From Oscillospiraceae bacterium (lineage in GTDB: Bacteria; Bacillota; Clostridia; Oscillospirales; Ruminococcaceae), in the NCBI GenBank assembly GCA_017533485.1, contig JAFXIC010000044.1:1-46579 (forward strand): 46,579 bases of DNA, written 5' to 3'. A model generated the notes under the pieces. It was not told the DNA's origin. It worked only from the letters and a program-made list of their open reading frames with translations, and did no database searches. Positions 24,717-33,512 of the stretch are shown piece by piece. Position numbers and translations under genes: made by a program. How positions within the stretch are numbered: position 1 is the stretch's first letter; every line of letters begins with the position of its first letter.

Positions 24717-25523
24717 TCATTTCGAAATCGTATCCGCTGCATACCGGATATAATCCGCAGCAGGATTATGGTCGGTCAGGTGGTAAAGCATCCGACAGCC
24801 GACTGCATCCTCAATTTCTCCGATGACATATCCGCCGTCGGGATGACGCAGGAAATCAATTCCGGCAAAGTCCAGCGGCAATACCGTACAGACCCGCCGC
24901 ACCATCTCCTCCATTTCTGCATCCGGTGTATAGACAGATACTGCGCCGCCGAGCGAAAAATTACTCCGGAAATCACAGTCCGATGTCCGAAGCACCGCAC
25001 TGTAAATCTCGCCGCCCAGCACATATACCCGTACATCCCAGCCGGTTACCATCGGCTGCTGGAGCAGGAACGGACGCGGTAAGGAAGCTGCCGCACGCCG
25101 CAGCGCCGCTTCATCCGAAATCCACATCACATCTTTTCCGCCATGGCCATCCGCCGGCTTCGCAACCAGCGGCATCGTCAGATGACAGGCAGTTTCTGCA
25201 TCGTACCAATCGGTCTTCGCCATCGGGATACCGTGACGTTCATGCAGAAACCGGTAGGTCAGCATCTTATCGTTCGTAATTTCGGTAACTGCCGCACGAT
25301 TGATGACGCGGACACCGCGCCCCTCCAATCGCTTTGACCAGCCGGCATCACGACTTCGGTTCAACAATAATTCGGGACACTCCCCAGGCATTTGTGCCTG
25401 TGTGGAAAGCAGCTTCATGGAAATCCCATGAAGCTGCGCATATTTGATCAGTTCCGCGATAAAAACTTCATTCCGCGGAATATCCATCGGGTCATACAAT
25501 AGCCATCCGATTCGCTCTGACAT
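24717..25523 (-). CDS. RimK-like ATP-grasp ligase (second of a pair)
   Basis: 268 residues. ATP-grasp fold: central domain with LVAKPADGHGGKDV (about 120-133), FLLQQPMVTGWDVRVYVLGG, FRSNFSLGG and the metal-binding region DFAGIDFLR, then VIGEIEDAVGCRML. In RimK-type ligases this last region reads E-x-N; here it is E-x-x-D, so metal binding or substrate range may differ. ATP-grasp ligases activate a carboxylate as acyl phosphate and join it to an amine, thiol or hydroxyl. Substrate unknown. It starts 11 bases after its paralogue and ends 27 bases before the dockerin gene, placing all three in one transcript. Confidence 0.85.
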   Translation of the reverse strand: MSERIGWLLYDPMDIPRNEVFIAELIKYAQLHGISMKLLSTQAQMPGECPELLLNRSRDAGWSKRLEGRGVRVINRAAVTEITNDKMLTYRFLHERHGIPMAKTDWYDAETACHLTMPLVAKPADGHGGKDVMWISDEAALRRAAASLPRPFLLQQPMVTGWDVRVYVLGGEIYSAVLRTSDCDFRSNFSLGGAVSVYTPDAEMEEMVRRVCTVLPLDFAGIDFLRHPDGGYVIGEIEDAVGCRMLYHLTDHNPAADYIRYAADTISK

Positions 25524-25534
25524 GGCAAAACGAT

Positions 25535-26455
25535 TTATCGCTGTGCCGCTGCCGCAGCGGCATTGTCCTTATCATATTTGACTGCGTTCCGGATATGCCA
25601 CATAATATTGGTTGCGGGATTGACGCCGCAGGCATCAATTGTACTCTGGAGCTGCGGATTGGAGTTGACCTCGCATACATAGCGTTCGTTCTCATCACGT
25701 CCGAGAAGAATATCCACACCTGCGAAATCGAGTCCCAATGCTGCGGTTGCGGCAAGGGCAAGCTTTTCCTCAAGCGGTGAAATCGGACGGGAAACAGCAG
25801 TTCCCCCCTGACCGATATTCGAACGGAATTCCTGTGTATTGGAGGTATGGCGCTCCATCGCACATACAACTTTTCCGCCGACGACCGTAACACGCAGATC
25901 CTTACCCTTGCTCGCAGCAATATATTTCTGGAAAAGACAGTCATGCTCGCCGATATGGTTCAGAATCTTGGCTGCTTCTGCAATATTGTTTGCGAGATAG
26001 ACCTGCTGACCGAAGCTTCCCTTATTTTCCTTAATGACAAGCGGCCAGCCGAGGATTTTTCCTGCCTGCTCGGCAGAAGACGGATTGCGTCTGCATCCGG
26101 GGAAACAGGTGGGTGCAGGGATGGTATCGGGCTGCGGGATATTATACTTCGAGAGCTTCAGTGCAGTCTGAACCTTGTCGTCCGCCGCTGCAATGGCAGA
26201 TGCGGAGTTGAACAATCTGAGGCCGGAAAGCTCCATGGCGCGTGCCAGCAGCACATCCTTATCCCAGAACAATACGAAATCCGGCCGCGGCTCACGGCAT
26301 TTGCTTCCGATAATGGTCGGAAGTGCGTCCGAACTCCACATGGAATAGCGCAGACCTGCTTTTTCCGCAGATTCCTGCAAGACCTTATAAAGTGCACGGA
26401 ATTTTGCCGGATTGTAATAGCTGTTTACAACCAGCCAGCCATTATAAATTTCCAT
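25535..26455 (-). CDS. RimK-like ATP-grasp ligase (first of a pair)
   Basis: 306 residues. An N-terminal pre-ATP-grasp domain spans about 1-100 (PDFVLFWDKDVLLARAMELSG). The ATP-grasp domain contains LVIKENKGSFGQQVYL, FQKYIAASKGKDLRVTVVGGKVV, FRSNIGQGG and the magnesium-binding LDFAGVDIL plus CEVNSNPQL (Glu and Asn as in RimK). The FRSN-GG block is shared by RimK and glutamate/peptide ligases, so peptide or amino-acid ligation is the likeliest chemistry. No transporter, precursor peptide or peptidase gene is next to it. It follows xylB by 78 bases, with a strong stem-loop in the gap; GGAGGGG precedes the ATG. Confidence 0.87.
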   Translation of the reverse strand: MEIYNGWLVVNSYYNPAKFRALYKVLQESAEKAGLRYSMWSSDALPTIIGSKCREPRPDFVLFWDKDVLLARAMELSGLRLFNSASAIAAADDKVQTALKLSKYNIPQPDTIPAPTCFPGCRRNPSSAEQAGKILGWPLVIKENKGSFGQQVYLANNIAEAAKILNHIGEHDCLFQKYIAASKGKDLRVTVVGGKVVCAMERHTSNTQEFRSNIGQGGTAVSRPISPLEEKLALAATAALGLDFAGVDILLGRDENERYVCEVNSNPQLQSTIDACGVNPATNIMWHIRNAVKYDKDNAAAAAAQR

Positions 26456-26486
26456 TGGTTTCCCCTCCAGATTATTTAAATTCTAC

Positions 26487-26520
26487 GGCAATACCGCACA
26501 AAGCTCTGTGCGGTATTGCC
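26487..26520 (-). other. Perfect 14-bp stem-loop between xylB and the ATP-grasp genes
   Basis: GGCAATACCGCACA (26487-26500) and TGTGCGGTATTGCC (26507-26520) are perfectly complementary around a 6-base loop. On the minus strand the sequence after the stem is GTAGAATTTAAAT, not a clear U-run. It may be a weak terminator, a processing site or an mRNA 3' end that separates xylB from the ligase genes. Confidence 0.6.
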
Positions 26521-26533
26521 TTAACCCCTAGAA

Positions 26534-28057
26534 TCAGAGCGCTGCAAGGTCTGTATAGCAGTCCTTGAGTGCCGGATAGATTTTGCGGTAGAGCTGGTAG
26601 TACTGCTCATAAACCGGTACAGCCTCCGCATTCGGCTGACAGGTCTTATCCGTGGAAAGAATTGCGCGGCAGGCTTCGGGAACAGATGCATACGCACCGG
26701 TACCGACCATCGCGAGGATTGCAACGCCGAGTGCCGGACCTTCTTTGGATGCAAGCGTCTGGATCGGGCAGGTATAAAGGTCAGCCAGCATCTGACGCCA
26801 CAGCGGAGAAGAACCGCCGCCGCCGCAAGCCATCATGTCATTTACGGTAATATTCATTTCCTTAAAGACTTCGAGACAGTCACGCAGCGAATAGGTAACA
26901 CCCTCCATTACCGCACGCAGCATATCCCGTTTTTCATGGATTGCGGAAAGGCCGAAGAATACGCCTCTTGCATTCGAATCGAGATGCGGGGTGCGCTCGC
27001 CCATCAGGTACGGCAGATACAGCAGTCTGTTCGCGCCGATCGGGGACTTCTCCGCTTCCTTATCCATCAGGTAATATTCATCCACACCCATAGATTTTGC
27101 GGTCTGTTTTTCTGCGTCACAGAAATTATCGCGGAACCATTTCAGGGAAAGACCTGCGCCCTGTGTAACGCCCATGACGTGCCAGCAGCCGGGAACCGCA
27201 CAGCAGAAAGTATGGACTCTGCCCTTCGGGTCAATCGAGATATTGGAGCTATGTGCGAAGACAACACCGCTGGTGCCGATGGTTGTGAACGCCTTGCCGT
27301 CCTCTGCAACACCGGTACCGATTGCAGCCGCCGCATTATCGCCTGCGCCGCCGACAACGGGTGTACCCTCACAGAGTCCGGTCTGTGCAGCAGCCTGTGC
27401 GGTAAGCGTACCGGTAATCTCCGGAGATTCGTAGACCTTGCCCAGCAGATTCTTGTCGATATCGAGCTTTTCGAGTACCTCATCCGACCAGCAGCGATTC
27501 GGGATATCCAGAAGCTGCATACCGGAAGCGTCCGAAACCTCGGTTGCGAATTCACCCGTCAGAATATAACGGATATAATCCTTCGGGAGAAGAATATGCG
27601 CACATTTCGCATAATTTTCCGGCTCATTGTTGCGTACCCAGAGGATTTTTGAAGCCGTAAAACCGGTCAGTGCAGGATTCGCGGTGATCTCAATCAGTCG
27701 CTCTGCGCCGACGCGTGCGGTAATTTCCTCGCATTCCTTTGCGGTACGCTGGTCACACCAGATAATCGAAGGGCGAATGACCTCGCCGTTTTGGTCGAGC
27801 ATGACAAGACCGTGCATCTGGCCGGAAAGACCGATGCCCTTGACATCCTCTTTGCTGACACCGCTTTTCTGCATAACAGCCGCCATTGTGTGCAGTGCGA
27901 CATTCGCCCAGTCCTGCGGCATCTGCTCTGCATAGCCGTTCTGGGGCTGATAAAGCGGATATTCCTCTGTTGCGGAAGCGATGACTGCTCCCTTTACGTC
28001 AAACAGCACAGTTTTGGTGCCGCTTGTTCCGATGTCTACGCCGATGTAATAGGTCAT
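26534..28057 (-). CDS. xylB: Xylulokinase
   Basis: 507 residues, FGGY carbohydrate kinase. Phosphorylates D-xylulose to xylulose 5-phosphate, which enters the pentose phosphate route. The N-terminus YIGVDIGTSGTKTVLFD is the first ATPase motif; SGQMHGLVMLD is the xylulose-binding signature of XylB; GAGDNAAAAIGTG, the FTTIGTSG strand and ACGGGGSSPLWRQMLAD form the second domain. A GGAGGG ribosome site precedes the ATG. No xylose isomerase or xylose transporter is adjacent. It follows the membrane-protein gene by 156 bases, in which only a 6-base stem (GGGCGG/CCGCCC near 28104-28124) is visible. Confidence 0.94.
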   Translation of the reverse strand: MTYYIGVDIGTSGTKTVLFDVKGAVIASATEEYPLYQPQNGYAEQMPQDWANVALHTMAAVMQKSGVSKEDVKGIGLSGQMHGLVMLDQNGEVIRPSIIWCDQRTAKECEEITARVGAERLIEITANPALTGFTASKILWVRNNEPENYAKCAHILLPKDYIRYILTGEFATEVSDASGMQLLDIPNRCWSDEVLEKLDIDKNLLGKVYESPEITGTLTAQAAAQTGLCEGTPVVGGAGDNAAAAIGTGVAEDGKAFTTIGTSGVVFAHSSNISIDPKGRVHTFCCAVPGCWHVMGVTQGAGLSLKWFRDNFCDAEKQTAKSMGVDEYYLMDKEAEKSPIGANRLLYLPYLMGERTPHLDSNARGVFFGLSAIHEKRDMLRAVMEGVTYSLRDCLEVFKEMNITVNDMMACGGGGSSPLWRQMLADLYTCPIQTLASKEGPALGVAILAMVGTGAYASVPEACRAILSTDKTCQPNAEAVPVYEQYYQLYRKIYPALKDCYTDLAAL

Positions 28058-28213
28058 TGGTAATGCCCTCCTTCAAAAAATCTATATTTGTTTTTCTATA
28101 TCTTTGAGGGCGGAGAAAAACCGCCCCTTGATACCGGTAAGCCAAGGGAAAGCCGCCCTCCGAATCCCCTGCATTCTGTTTTTTGGACCGGCAGCTTTCT
28201 TTATTTTGGGGAA

Positions 28214-29407
28214 TCAGTCGAAGAACCGACCGAAATCAAATTCCGAATATACATATGTGTTTTCCAGAACCGCGATATATTCACGGAATACGGTTTTTCC
28301 GTTGACGGAAAGCACATCACACTGTTCGGGAATACCGAGCGCGGCAAGATCCGCATCTGTCAGATCCGCGAGCTTTACCTCATATTCGATATTCAGTCCG
28401 GCATCCTGAATCTGTGCGAAAGAAAGATTCAGGACATCATCCTTTTCATGGAGCGTCAGTCCTTCGGATTCCGGTGTTTGTTCGCCGATGAGGTCCTTTT
28501 CGATGCAGACGCCAAGCTTTCTGCGCTGGAACATACTCAGACTTCCGACCGTATATTCCGCATGGAACGTATCGGTAATTCCAAGCATTTCCACCTGTTC
28601 GCCGGTAAGCGTAAAGGACGCGTCACGGTTGAGCCGCAGGATTTTTTCTGTAATATCGGAGCGTTTTTCGGTTGTCCATGCTGTCTGGAATTCTGTGAGC
28701 GGGCGCTTGACGAACACACGCTTCTCATATCCCTTGATCATGAGCTTACAGTCGCTCAGCAGCATATCATTCGTATTCGGTTCGATGGTGAGATAGGTGC
28801 TTCCGTCCGCGTGGTCATCCACCTGAACCACTTCATAGCGATAGGTGCCCATTGCAGAAACGCCGCTCTCAACAACAGTTTCCACCGATGTGGTAGTCAG
28901 CAGCGTGCCGGCAGCCATATAGGCATAGACGCCGATGATATAGATCATCACGTATATTGCACCGAAAATTGTTTTCGGGCCTTCCTTGACGCCGCTTCCG
29001 AAATATGTCAGAAGGATCATAATACTCATCGGAATGATCAGCACAAGATACTGATAATTAAACAGGAATATGAACAGATGGAACGGCATCGAAAGCATGA
29101 TAGACAGCTTTGTAACGAACTGTTTTCTCGTATATAGGAGGAGAATCGTGAACAGCAGACAGATGGATGATACTCTCCAGCAGAACGCTTTCTGCATCTC
29201 CTCCGGTATCACAAGCTCATAGAATGCGCTGTAATACGCAAGTTTTACTATTCCGAACAGGTAAATCACCGAAATCAGCGACAATGCAAACCGCAGAATC
29301 GCCATCGCACGCTTACCGTTCGGGCTTCTGAGCGCCGCCTTCGCGGATCTCAGGTAATCGCCAATGCCAAACAATGAAAGCTCGGCAGCCTTGGCAGGTA
29401 TACGCAT
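28214..29407 (-). CDS. Membrane protein of unknown function
   Basis: About 397 residues, not recognised. The N-terminal 40 residues are basic (RSAKAALRSPNGKRAM). Hydrophobic helices lie at about 38-60, 78-95, 105-120, 124-142 and 155-175 (FALSLISVIYLFG, ICLLFTILLLYT, MLSMPFHLFIFLFNY, LVLIIPMSIMILLTYFG, FGAIYVMIYIIGVYAYMAAG). After them comes a soluble C-terminal half of about 220 residues, probably outside the cell, with no motif I know. Start: AAAGGGG abuts an ATG at 29419, so the ATG at 29407, 12 bases after it, seems better; 29419 is not excluded. It begins about 45 bases after the helicase stop and is probably co-transcribed with it. Confidence 0.65.
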   Translation of the reverse strand: MRIPAKAAELSLFGIGDYLRSAKAALRSPNGKRAMAILRFALSLISVIYLFGIVKLAYYSAFYELVIPEEMQKAFCWRVSSICLLFTILLLYTRKQFVTKLSIMLSMPFHLFIFLFNYQYLVLIIPMSIMILLTYFGSGVKEGPKTIFGAIYVMIYIIGVYAYMAAGTLLTTTSVETVVESGVSAMGTYRYEVVQVDDHADGSTYLTIEPNTNDMLLSDCKLMIKGYEKRVFVKRPLTEFQTAWTTEKRSDITEKILRLNRDASFTLTGEQVEMLGITDTFHAEYTVGSLSMFQRRKLGVCIEKDLIGEQTPESEGLTLHEKDDVLNLSFAQIQDAGLNIEYEVKLADLTDADLAALGIPEQCDVLSVNGKTVFREYIAVLENTYVYSEFDFGRFFD

Positions 29408-29452
29408 AGTCTCAAGCATCCCCTTTCTTGGAATCGGACAGTTGTCCCCGCA

Positions 29453-31849
29453 TTACTGGATTTTCCGGATACGGGCAAATTTTGCCAATACTTTTTTCGT
29501 TCCGACCTTTTCGAATGCGATCTCCAGCAGACAATCGCCCGCCATGGATTCCGCACTCAGCACCGTGCCCTCTCCGAAAACAGAATGCCGCACACGATCG
29601 CCTGCCGAGAAATCCAGATTCTCAACAGTCTTCTCCCGCTGTTTTGCCTGTGCAAGCTGCTGCTGGAGCGTAATCGAATGCACCGCAGTCATCGGCTGAT
29701 CCGGCATTTCGGAATGCGGAATCACTGTACTGTCATGTTTTTCAACATAGCTCGGTTCCATTTCCTTTAAGAAACGGGATGTGAAATTTCTGGACGTCTG
29801 ACCGTGCAGCATACGATGGTTTGTACTCAGCACATACAGCCGCTTTTTGGCGCGTGTAATCGCGACATAGGCAAGACGACGTTCTTCTTCGAGGTTCTCC
29901 TGGCTGTCCGAACAGCGTGCATTCGGGAAAATACCATCCTCCATGCCCAGCAGAAACACATTCTCATATTCCAGACCCTTCGCCGCATGAATCGTCATCA
30001 GCGTCACAGCATCCTGTGATTCATCTGCACGATCCTGATCGGTATAGAGGGAGATCTCCTCCAGAAATCCGTTCAGCGAGGGTTCTTCTGTTGTTTCGAG
30101 ATAGTTCATGATGCTGGTCTTTAATTCCATGACGTTTTCGAGTCTTGCTTCGCCTTCCTCGCCCATCGCTTTCAGCATCTCGGCATATCCGGTCTTTTCA
30201 AGCACAACATCATAGAACTGGTCCAGCGGAAGCTCCTCGGAAAGTGCGGTCAGCTGGTCAAACATCTTTGCGATCGAACGCATGGACGCTGCCTTACGCT
30301 GTAAGACGGGATAGTCGCCTGCGGTACGGAGGACTTCGATCGGGGAGATCTTGAGGTCGCCCGCAATTCCCATAATATCCGCAAGCGTCTGCGGACCGAT
30401 ACTCCGTTTCGGCTCATTGATGATACGACTGAACCGGAGCAGGTCGTTGTTGTTATGAATCACACACAGATATGCGACAATGTCCTTTACTTCCTTCCGG
30501 TCATAGAACCGCAGACCGCCGTAGATACGGTAAGGAACATTCGCCTGTGCAAGATGCCGTTCGAGGCTGTTGGAGAGTGCATGGGTACGATAAAGGACTG
30601 CATAATCGCCGTACTTTCCGCCCGATTTCACGCCGTCCAGCACGGTATCCACGATAAAGCTCGCTTCATCATTCTGATCCTGCGCCTTATACCAATAGAT
30701 CTTATCGCCGTCCTCGCCCGCAGTCCAGAGTGTTTTCGCTTTCCGGTTTTCGTTATGTGCAATCACAGAATTTGCCGCACCGAGAATATTCTTCGTAGAG
30801 CGGTAATTCTGTTCGAGGCGGATCACCTTACAGTTCGGGAACTGCTCCTCGAACGACAGGATATTCTCGATGGTTGCGCCGCGGAATTTATAGATACTCT
30901 GGTCATCGTCACCGACCACACAGAGATTGCCGTGACCTTCCGAAAGCAGCCGGATCAGCTCATACTGTGCACGGTTGGTATCCTGATACTCGTCCACCAG
31001 CAGGTATTTACAGCGATTCTGATACTTCTCCAGCACATCCGGACACGCACGGAACAATTTTACCGTCAGCGCAATAATATCATCAAAATCCAGTGCATTG
31101 GATGCTTTCAGCCGTTCCTGATATACCGCATAGACGGTTGCAATTTTGGTGCGGCGGAAATCTCCCTCCGCTTCCTCCAGCATATCCTCCGGTGTCATCA
31201 GCCTGTCCTTTGCGCGGCTGATTTCATTCACCAGCGTTTTGGGCGGAAATGCCTTTTCGGAGATTCCTGCACCGCTGATGGGATCGGAGACTGCCGGATC
31301 CTCCAGACACGCCTTGATCACGCGCTGGCTGTCATCCTTATCATAGATCGTAAACGCAGTATCATAGCCCAGACGGTCGATATGCTGTCTCAGAATCCGG
31401 ACACAGGCACTATGGAAAGTTGCCGCCCAGACTTCTGCGGCACGCTCCTCGCCCAGCATCCCTTCCAAACGGGCTTTCAGCTCTGCTGCTGCCTTGTTGG
31501 TGAATGTGATGGCAAGAATATTCCAGCCGCGTACCGGATTGACTGCGGTCAGCTCCGCTAACCGGTTCGCATCAGGCTGTTTGCTTCCGTCGGCATATGC
31601 CTTGAGTTCTGCTTCTTCCTCTGCGGACAGCGGTGCACTTTCCCCATAGAACGCGTCACCAAACTGCATCATGAATGCAATCCGGTTGACGATAGCGGTT
31701 GTTTTTCCGCTGCCTGCACCTGCAAGCACGCTGACCGGACCATTGATGGTGGTGATCGCATCCTGCTGGGGTGCATTCAGACCTTTGGACGTTAAATACT
31801 GTTGAATTGCGGTTTGTTTCACGCTTAGCATAGCTAGAATCTGCTCCAT
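29453..31849 (-). CDS. pcrA: UvrD/PcrA-type DNA helicase
   Basis: About 798 residues, superfamily 1A 3'-5' helicase used in DNA repair and replication restart. Motifs: Q-motif LNAPQQDAI, motif I AGAGSGKT, Ia ITFTNKAAAELK, II LLVDEYQDTN, III VGDDDQSIYKFRG, IV EQNYRST, V TIHAAKGLEYENVFL, VI EERRLAYVAITRAKKRL. The C-terminus (DRVRHSVFGEGTVL) is the PcrA-type Tudor-like tail that binds RNA polymerase. Between motifs I and Ia there is an insert of about 45 acidic residues (GDAFYGESAPLSAEEEAELK), larger than usual. Start: 31849 is chosen (AAAAGGAA just upstream); 31903 and 31831 are possible. A frame open to 31987 crosses the promoter and is rejected. Confidence 0.92.
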   Translation of the reverse strand: MEQILAMLSVKQTAIQQYLTSKGLNAPQQDAITTINGPVSVLAGAGSGKTTAIVNRIAFMMQFGDAFYGESAPLSAEEEAELKAYADGSKQPDANRLAELTAVNPVRGWNILAITFTNKAAAELKARLEGMLGEERAAEVWAATFHSACVRILRQHIDRLGYDTAFTIYDKDDSQRVIKACLEDPAVSDPISGAGISEKAFPPKTLVNEISRAKDRLMTPEDMLEEAEGDFRRTKIATVYAVYQERLKASNALDFDDIIALTVKLFRACPDVLEKYQNRCKYLLVDEYQDTNRAQYELIRLLSEGHGNLCVVGDDDQSIYKFRGATIENILSFEEQFPNCKVIRLEQNYRSTKNILGAANSVIAHNENRKAKTLWTAGEDGDKIYWYKAQDQNDEASFIVDTVLDGVKSGGKYGDYAVLYRTHALSNSLERHLAQANVPYRIYGGLRFYDRKEVKDIVAYLCVIHNNNDLLRFSRIINEPKRSIGPQTLADIMGIAGDLKISPIEVLRTAGDYPVLQRKAASMRSIAKMFDQLTALSEELPLDQFYDVVLEKTGYAEMLKAMGEEGEARLENVMELKTSIMNYLETTEEPSLNGFLEEISLYTDQDRADESQDAVTLMTIHAAKGLEYENVFLLGMEDGIFPNARCSDSQENLEEERRLAYVAITRAKKRLYVLSTNHRMLHGQTSRNFTSRFLKEMEPSYVEKHDSTVIPHSEMPDQPMTAVHSITLQQQLAQAKQREKTVENLDFSAGDRVRHSVFGEGTVLSAESMAGDCLLEIAFEKVGTKKVLAKFARIRKIQ

Positions 31850-31925
31850 TTCCTTTTGTCTTGGAATTGATGCGCGGAACGGACGGAATTCTCTTACCGT
31901 CATATCCCTGCGGCAATACATATTC

Positions 31926-31954
31926 ATTATAGCATAAAACTTCTCACTTGAAAA
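31926..31954 (-). promoter_or_regulatory. Promoter of the pcrA gene
   Basis: On the minus strand TGCTATAAT gives a perfect extended -10 (31926-31931). The -35 is weak (TTTTCA at 17 bases or TTTCAA at 16). It fixes the helicase start downstream of about 31919. Confidence 0.65.
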
Positions 31955-32076
31955 GCCCAGTTTCAAATTTTTTTTGCTTTTTTTCAAATTTTCATGTTCC
32001 GACAGGATTCTATTTGCATATCTGGTGATTTTTCACAATTATTCAAAAAGCTCTTTTCTTTTCTTACGATTTCATG

Positions 32077-32082
32077 TATAAT
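32077..32082 (+). promoter_or_regulatory. Possible -10 box of the transporter-nadA series
   Basis: TATAATATAATA at 32077-32088 offers two overlapping -10 boxes. No convincing -35 box is found. It is placed about 70 bases before the ATG at 32154. Confidence 0.4.
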
Positions 32083-32153
32083 ATAATAAGGTGTTTTTTC
32101 TTCCCGATCGAGGCATTCTATTCCTCAGATACAGAAAGGAGTCGGCGGAGCCT

Positions 32154-33512
32154 ATGAAATTACAGCTGAATGAAAAACAACGCGCAACCGGTTTTCTGGT
32201 TGTCCGGACGTTTACAATCTGTCTCCTGATCGGCATCGGAATCTGGAGATTTTCCGAGCTGACCGCAATCCTTAAAAAAATTATTGCGGTACTTGCCCCG
32301 ATTATCTGGGGGCTTGTCATCGCATATCTGTTAAGTCCCATTCTCATCTGGACCGAAAATAAATGCAGGCCTCTTTTTGAAAAAAAGAAGCCCCATCCCA
32401 TTCTTGTCCGTGTGACTGCCGTATGCTGCTGCATCCTCTTTCTCGCGGCAGTGCTGGTCGGTCTGACGGCAATGCTCCTCCCCGAACTTTACAGCAGCCT
32501 CAAAAGCCTGATGATGAGTCTCCCCGACTATATGACCTCCGCAACCGGCTGGATCGGAAAAAATATCGAGGGACTTGAGGAAACATAGCCCCAGCTCTAT
32601 GGATTCCTCACATCAAGCTGGAGCAATCTCCAGGCCAAACTCTCCAGCTTTACCAGCGAATTCGAACCGATGCTCGAAACACTCTCCGGCGGCGCCGACC
32701 TCATCAGTACCATCACAAGCGGTGCTTTTACGATCGTCAACGCCATGAAGAATTTCCTCCTCGGCATCATCGTTGCCGTATACCTCCTCTATAACAAGGA
32801 AACCCATCAGGCGCAGGTCAAAAAATTCCTCTATGCCGTGCTGCCGCAGGAACGCGTCACAAAGCTCCTCCGCATGGGCTCTCATGTCAGTTACAGCTTC
32901 ATGCACTTCCTCGCCGGAAAAACACTCGATTCCTTTATTATCGGTATGCTCTGCTTCGTCGGCATGACCATTCTCAAGATGCCCTATGTGTCGCTGATCT
33001 CGCTCATCGTCGGCGTTACCAATATCATCCCGTTCTTCGGCCCGTTTATCGGTGCAATCCCAAGCGGCGTCCTCATCCTCCTCTCTACCCCCTCGAAAGT
33101 CATTCCCTTTGCCATCTTTATTCTCGTTTTACAGCAGTTTGACGGCAATATCCTCGGACCGAAAATCCTCGGCGGCTCCCTCGGACTTCCGACATTCTGG
33201 ATCCTTTTCGCCATCTTTGTCGGCGGCGGTCTGTTCGGATTTATCGGCATGGTCGCTTTCGTTCCGCTCTTTGCCGCACTCTATACCTTTGTCTCCGAAT
33301 TTCTCGCAGAACGGCTCATTGCAAAAGGTCTTCCCTGTGAAACAAAAGCTTACATGAGTCAGGATCCCCCTGATGTCCGGCCGCCGGATGATACGGAAAC
33401 CGCGGAAGAACCGGACAAGCGCCCGGAGGATGATACGGCAGATACGGAATCCGCCGATGCTCCGGATGAAACAGATACAGATGATCATGAAAGTGAGGCG
33501 CAGCAGCCATGA
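32154..33512 (+). pseudogene. AI-2E/PerM-family transporter interrupted by in-frame TAG
   Basis: The same reading frame encodes 452 residues of an AI-2E family (PerM/YtvI-like) membrane protein, broken only by TAG at 32586-32588 (codon 145). Before the stop: helices at about 15-30, 38-65 and 80-105 and GLTAMLLPELYSSL. After it the frame continues at once with PQLYGFLTSSW and includes LLGIIVAVYLLYNKE, GKTLDSFIIGML, the family signature ISLIVGVTNIIPFFGPFIGAIP, QQFDGNILGPKILGG and GGLFGFIGMVAFVPLFA. The last 45 residues are very acidic. A C-to-T change of a CAG codon (residues EET-Q-PQ) explains the stop. It could also be a sequencing error or a suppressed amber codon. The stop at 33512 overlaps nadA by 4 bases. 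Whether the protein is made is unknown. Confidence 0.85.

Noticed and set aside
32670-33512. The 3' half of the transporter as an independent gene
   Set aside because: It starts in the middle of the AI-2E domain, has no ribosome site, and its frame continues directly from the first half; an interrupted gene is the simpler reading.
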